Assembly: GCF_041929205.1 (NCBI RefSeq)
Contig: NZ_JBHFNT010000017.1
Origin: Floridanema evergladense
Lineage (GTDB): Bacteria; Cyanobacteriota; Cyanobacteriia; Cyanobacteriales; Aerosakkonemataceae
Reading direction: 5' to 3' (one strand)
DNA length: 64,000 nucleotides
The notes below the pieces were generated by a model. That model made no database searches. It had not been told where the DNA came from and worked only from the letters and a program-made list of their open reading frames with translations. Each line of letters begins with the position of its first letter. Position 1 is the first letter of the stretch. This document shows positions 63,024 to 64,000 of the stretch, piece by piece. The position numbers were made by a program, and so were the translations under genes.

Positions 63024-63428
63024 TTACTTCTCTTCTGCTTGGTAAATATAAAATTTATGTCCAACTGCTAACGTGCCAAAATGATAAGAAGGTAAGAAGT
63101 CAGAGGGTAAGAAGGGCGAAACTTTAGTAATTGATAATTCAGTTTTGTAAATACTGAATAGAATAAAATTATATCTTTCTGTACTTTGAGAAATGAAATC
63201 TTTGATTTCCGATCGATTAGAGTTAACCAATCTTTTGCATTCTCGTTTGAGGGACTTTCCCCAAATTTTAGGTGCTTGAGGGCAAACATTTTGTTGCAAG
63301 TATTCGGTAAGTTCCTGAGTAGCATACTTCTCGTACTCCGCCTGACTGGGATTGCTGATGGCTAAGGACACCAGTAATCCGGTTACAATGGCAGTACCCA
63401 AAGATTGGGGAAAATTCCAACTTTTCAT
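63024..63428 (-). CDS. DUF4359 family secreted protein
   Basis: 134 residues with a signal peptide (about 1-30, LGTAIVTGLLVSLAISNPSQA). The mature part contains YEKYATQELTEYLQQNVC, LKRECKRLV and NFILFSIYKTELSI, the pattern of DUF4359, which is common in cyanobacteria and of unknown function. Two Cys (one in NVCPQAP and one in RECKR) could form a disulfide. Convergent with the GT2 gene; its start side faces the tRNA. Confidence 0.88.
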   Translation of the reverse strand: MKSWNFPQSLGTAIVTGLLVSLAISNPSQAEYEKYATQELTEYLQQNVCPQAPKIWGKSLKRECKRLVNSNRSEIKDFISQSTERYNFILFSIYKTELSITKVSPFLPSDFLPSYHFGTLAVGHKFYIYQAEEK

Positions 63429-63543
63429 TAATTTACTGTGTCCATTTGAGTCCAGAGTTAGCTTACCACTGAAAGAATTTTTTCGTCTCTGGGCTAAGGA
63501 CTTGATCCTTTTGGAAAAAGAGTGCTATGATAAATAATCGCAA

Positions 63544-63617
63544 GGCGAGCGTAGCCAAGTGGTTAAGGCAGTGGATTGTGGTTCCACCATTCGTGGGTTC
63601 GAGTCCCATCGTTCGCC
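63544..63617 (+). tRNA. tRNA-His (anticodon GTG)
   Basis: All arms can be folded: an extra G at the 5' end (63544) pairing with the C at 63617, as required for tRNA-His; acceptor stem GCGAGCG (63545-63551) with CGTTCGC (63610-63616); D arm; anticodon stem GTGGA/TCCAC around TTGTGGT with anticodon GTG at 63578-63580; and T arm GTGGG-TTCGAGT-CCCAT. The 3' CCA is not encoded. A transposon end starts 4 bp later. Confidence 0.95.
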
Positions 63618-63621
63618 CTCT

Positions 63622-64000
63622 TGTACAGTGACTAATTATTTGTCGTCGGTGACACATTACTGTCGTTGTGCCAAATTAAGTGTCGTCGTGACAAATTGAT
63701 GTCGTTGAATAGGCAGTGACAAATTAGTGTCATCCTTATTGGCTTTTGCAATCTATGTATTTTAGATATTTTAGACGCTATCAGCTATATTTCGTATTTT
63801 TGAAATGTAATCCCTCTTTTGTCACTTTCCGGGTATTCTAAATAAAAGAATGAACAAAAAAAACCCTGAAAGGTAAGTAGAGCAATGGATGTAGAATTAC
63901 AAATCCTCAAGCATTTGCCAAGAGATGCTCATCCAACGGTTGCACTCATAGATGAATATTGTGCAGAGTATAAAGACCTGTTTAAGGAAGTAAGAAATTA
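63622..64000 (+). mobile_element. End of a Tn7-like, probably type V-K CRISPR-associated, transposon
   Basis: From 63622 the sequence TGTACAGTGACTAATTATTT is followed by five spaced, related sites of the form GTGACAAATT...TGTCGTC (starts at 63628, 63649, 63668, 63688 and 63716). TGTACAGTGAC ends with repeated TGTC/GTGAC TnsB-binding sites are characteristic of cyanobacterial Tn7-like elements. They closely resemble, as I remember it, the left end of the Scytonema hofmannii type V-K CAST. The element starts 4 bp after tRNA-His and continues past the window; no tns, cas12k or CRISPR gene is inside. The right boundary is unknown. An IS701-like gene lies just inside the end. Confidence 0.72.
63885..64000 (+). 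CDS. IS701-family-like transposase, N-terminal fragment (runs off the window)
   Basis: Only the first 38 residues are visible. The start DVELQILKHLPRDAHPTVAL and the following IDEYCAEYKDLFKEVRN match my memory of cyanobacterial IS701-type DDE transposases, which begin with almost the same segment. The frame is open to the end of the window. AAAGG(T) about 15 bases upstream may be the ribosome-binding site. The imperfect inverted pair CTTTCCGGGT / ACCCTGAAAG (about 63822-63831 and 63863-63872) may be IS-end related. It is probably an insertion sequence within or beside the Tn7-like end. Confidence 0.65.
   Translation, partial: MDVELQILKHLPRDAHPTVALIDEYCAEYKDLFKEVRN

Noticed and set aside
63628..63735. 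The repeated GTGACAAATT...TGTCGTC sites as a CRISPR array
   Set aside because: The units are short, degenerate and nearly contiguous, as expected for transposase-binding sites at a Tn7-like end, with no spacers.

Overview
The window reads as chromosomal DNA of a filamentous or colonial cyanobacterium. The evidence is a modest GC content, very frequent HIP1-type GCGATCGC octamers, heptanucleotide and palindromic intergenic repeats of the kind common in cyanobacteria, and many families that are largely cyanobacterial (DUF3318, DUF4278, DUF2949, DUF928, Tab2/Atab2, CHASE2-GGDEF-EAL, CHAT-TPR). No species can be assigned from sequence reading alone.

Layout. 245-2014: HNH endonuclease pair and a ribbon-helix-helix-like protein. 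2368-9963: a retron locus on the + strand, made of a WGR plus HEAT/ARM-repeat protein, a winged-helix SWIM zinc-finger protein, a structured non-coding RNA with matched a1/a2 ends and a 22-bp msd-type hairpin (7348-7578), a ThuA/GATase-like protein, and a retron-type reverse transcriptase with NAxxH, YADD and VTG motifs. 10147-18448: housekeeping and redox genes, including a glutathionyl-hydroquinone reductase-like protein and a DsbD-like transporter followed by a redoxin, ended by a clear terminator. 18734-23941: unknown protein, Ca2+/H+ antiporter, histidine kinase, DUF4278 protein. 23996-34198: a polysaccharide cluster with seven GT4 glycosyltransferases, a PhyH-type dioxygenase and a dead tnpB fragment. 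34224-40634: gpmA, DUF2237, rimM, an unusual ClpP-like protease with an N-terminal hydrophobic segment, a valine-pyruvate-type aminotransferase, an AI-2E family transporter and Tab2. 40772-42464: decayed sequence (tnpB 3' end, frameshifted RTX gene, truncated small gene). 42461-52735: small proteins, then DUF928, CHASE2-GGDEF-EAL, CHAT-TPR and a two-partner-secretion exoprotein. 52882-62101: an orphan CCG-type LanM lanthipeptide synthetase, a hybrid histidine kinase, ObgE and Dps. 62102-64000: a GT2 glycosyltransferase, DUF4359, tRNA-His and, 4 bp after the tRNA, the end of a Tn7-like transposon that closely resembles the left end of type V-K CRISPR-associated transposons. An IS701-like transposase lies just inside that end and runs off the window.

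Two systems stand out. The first is the five-part retron locus, which fits what I remember of the type XIII retron class (HEAT/ARM protein, winged-helix SWIM protein, RT) but has an extra ThuA-like gene between the ncRNA and the RT. The second is the Tn7/CAST-like end fixed to tRNA-His with a geometry expected for RNA-guided homing into the tRNA. Both are inferred from sequence only; no searches or folding programs were run.
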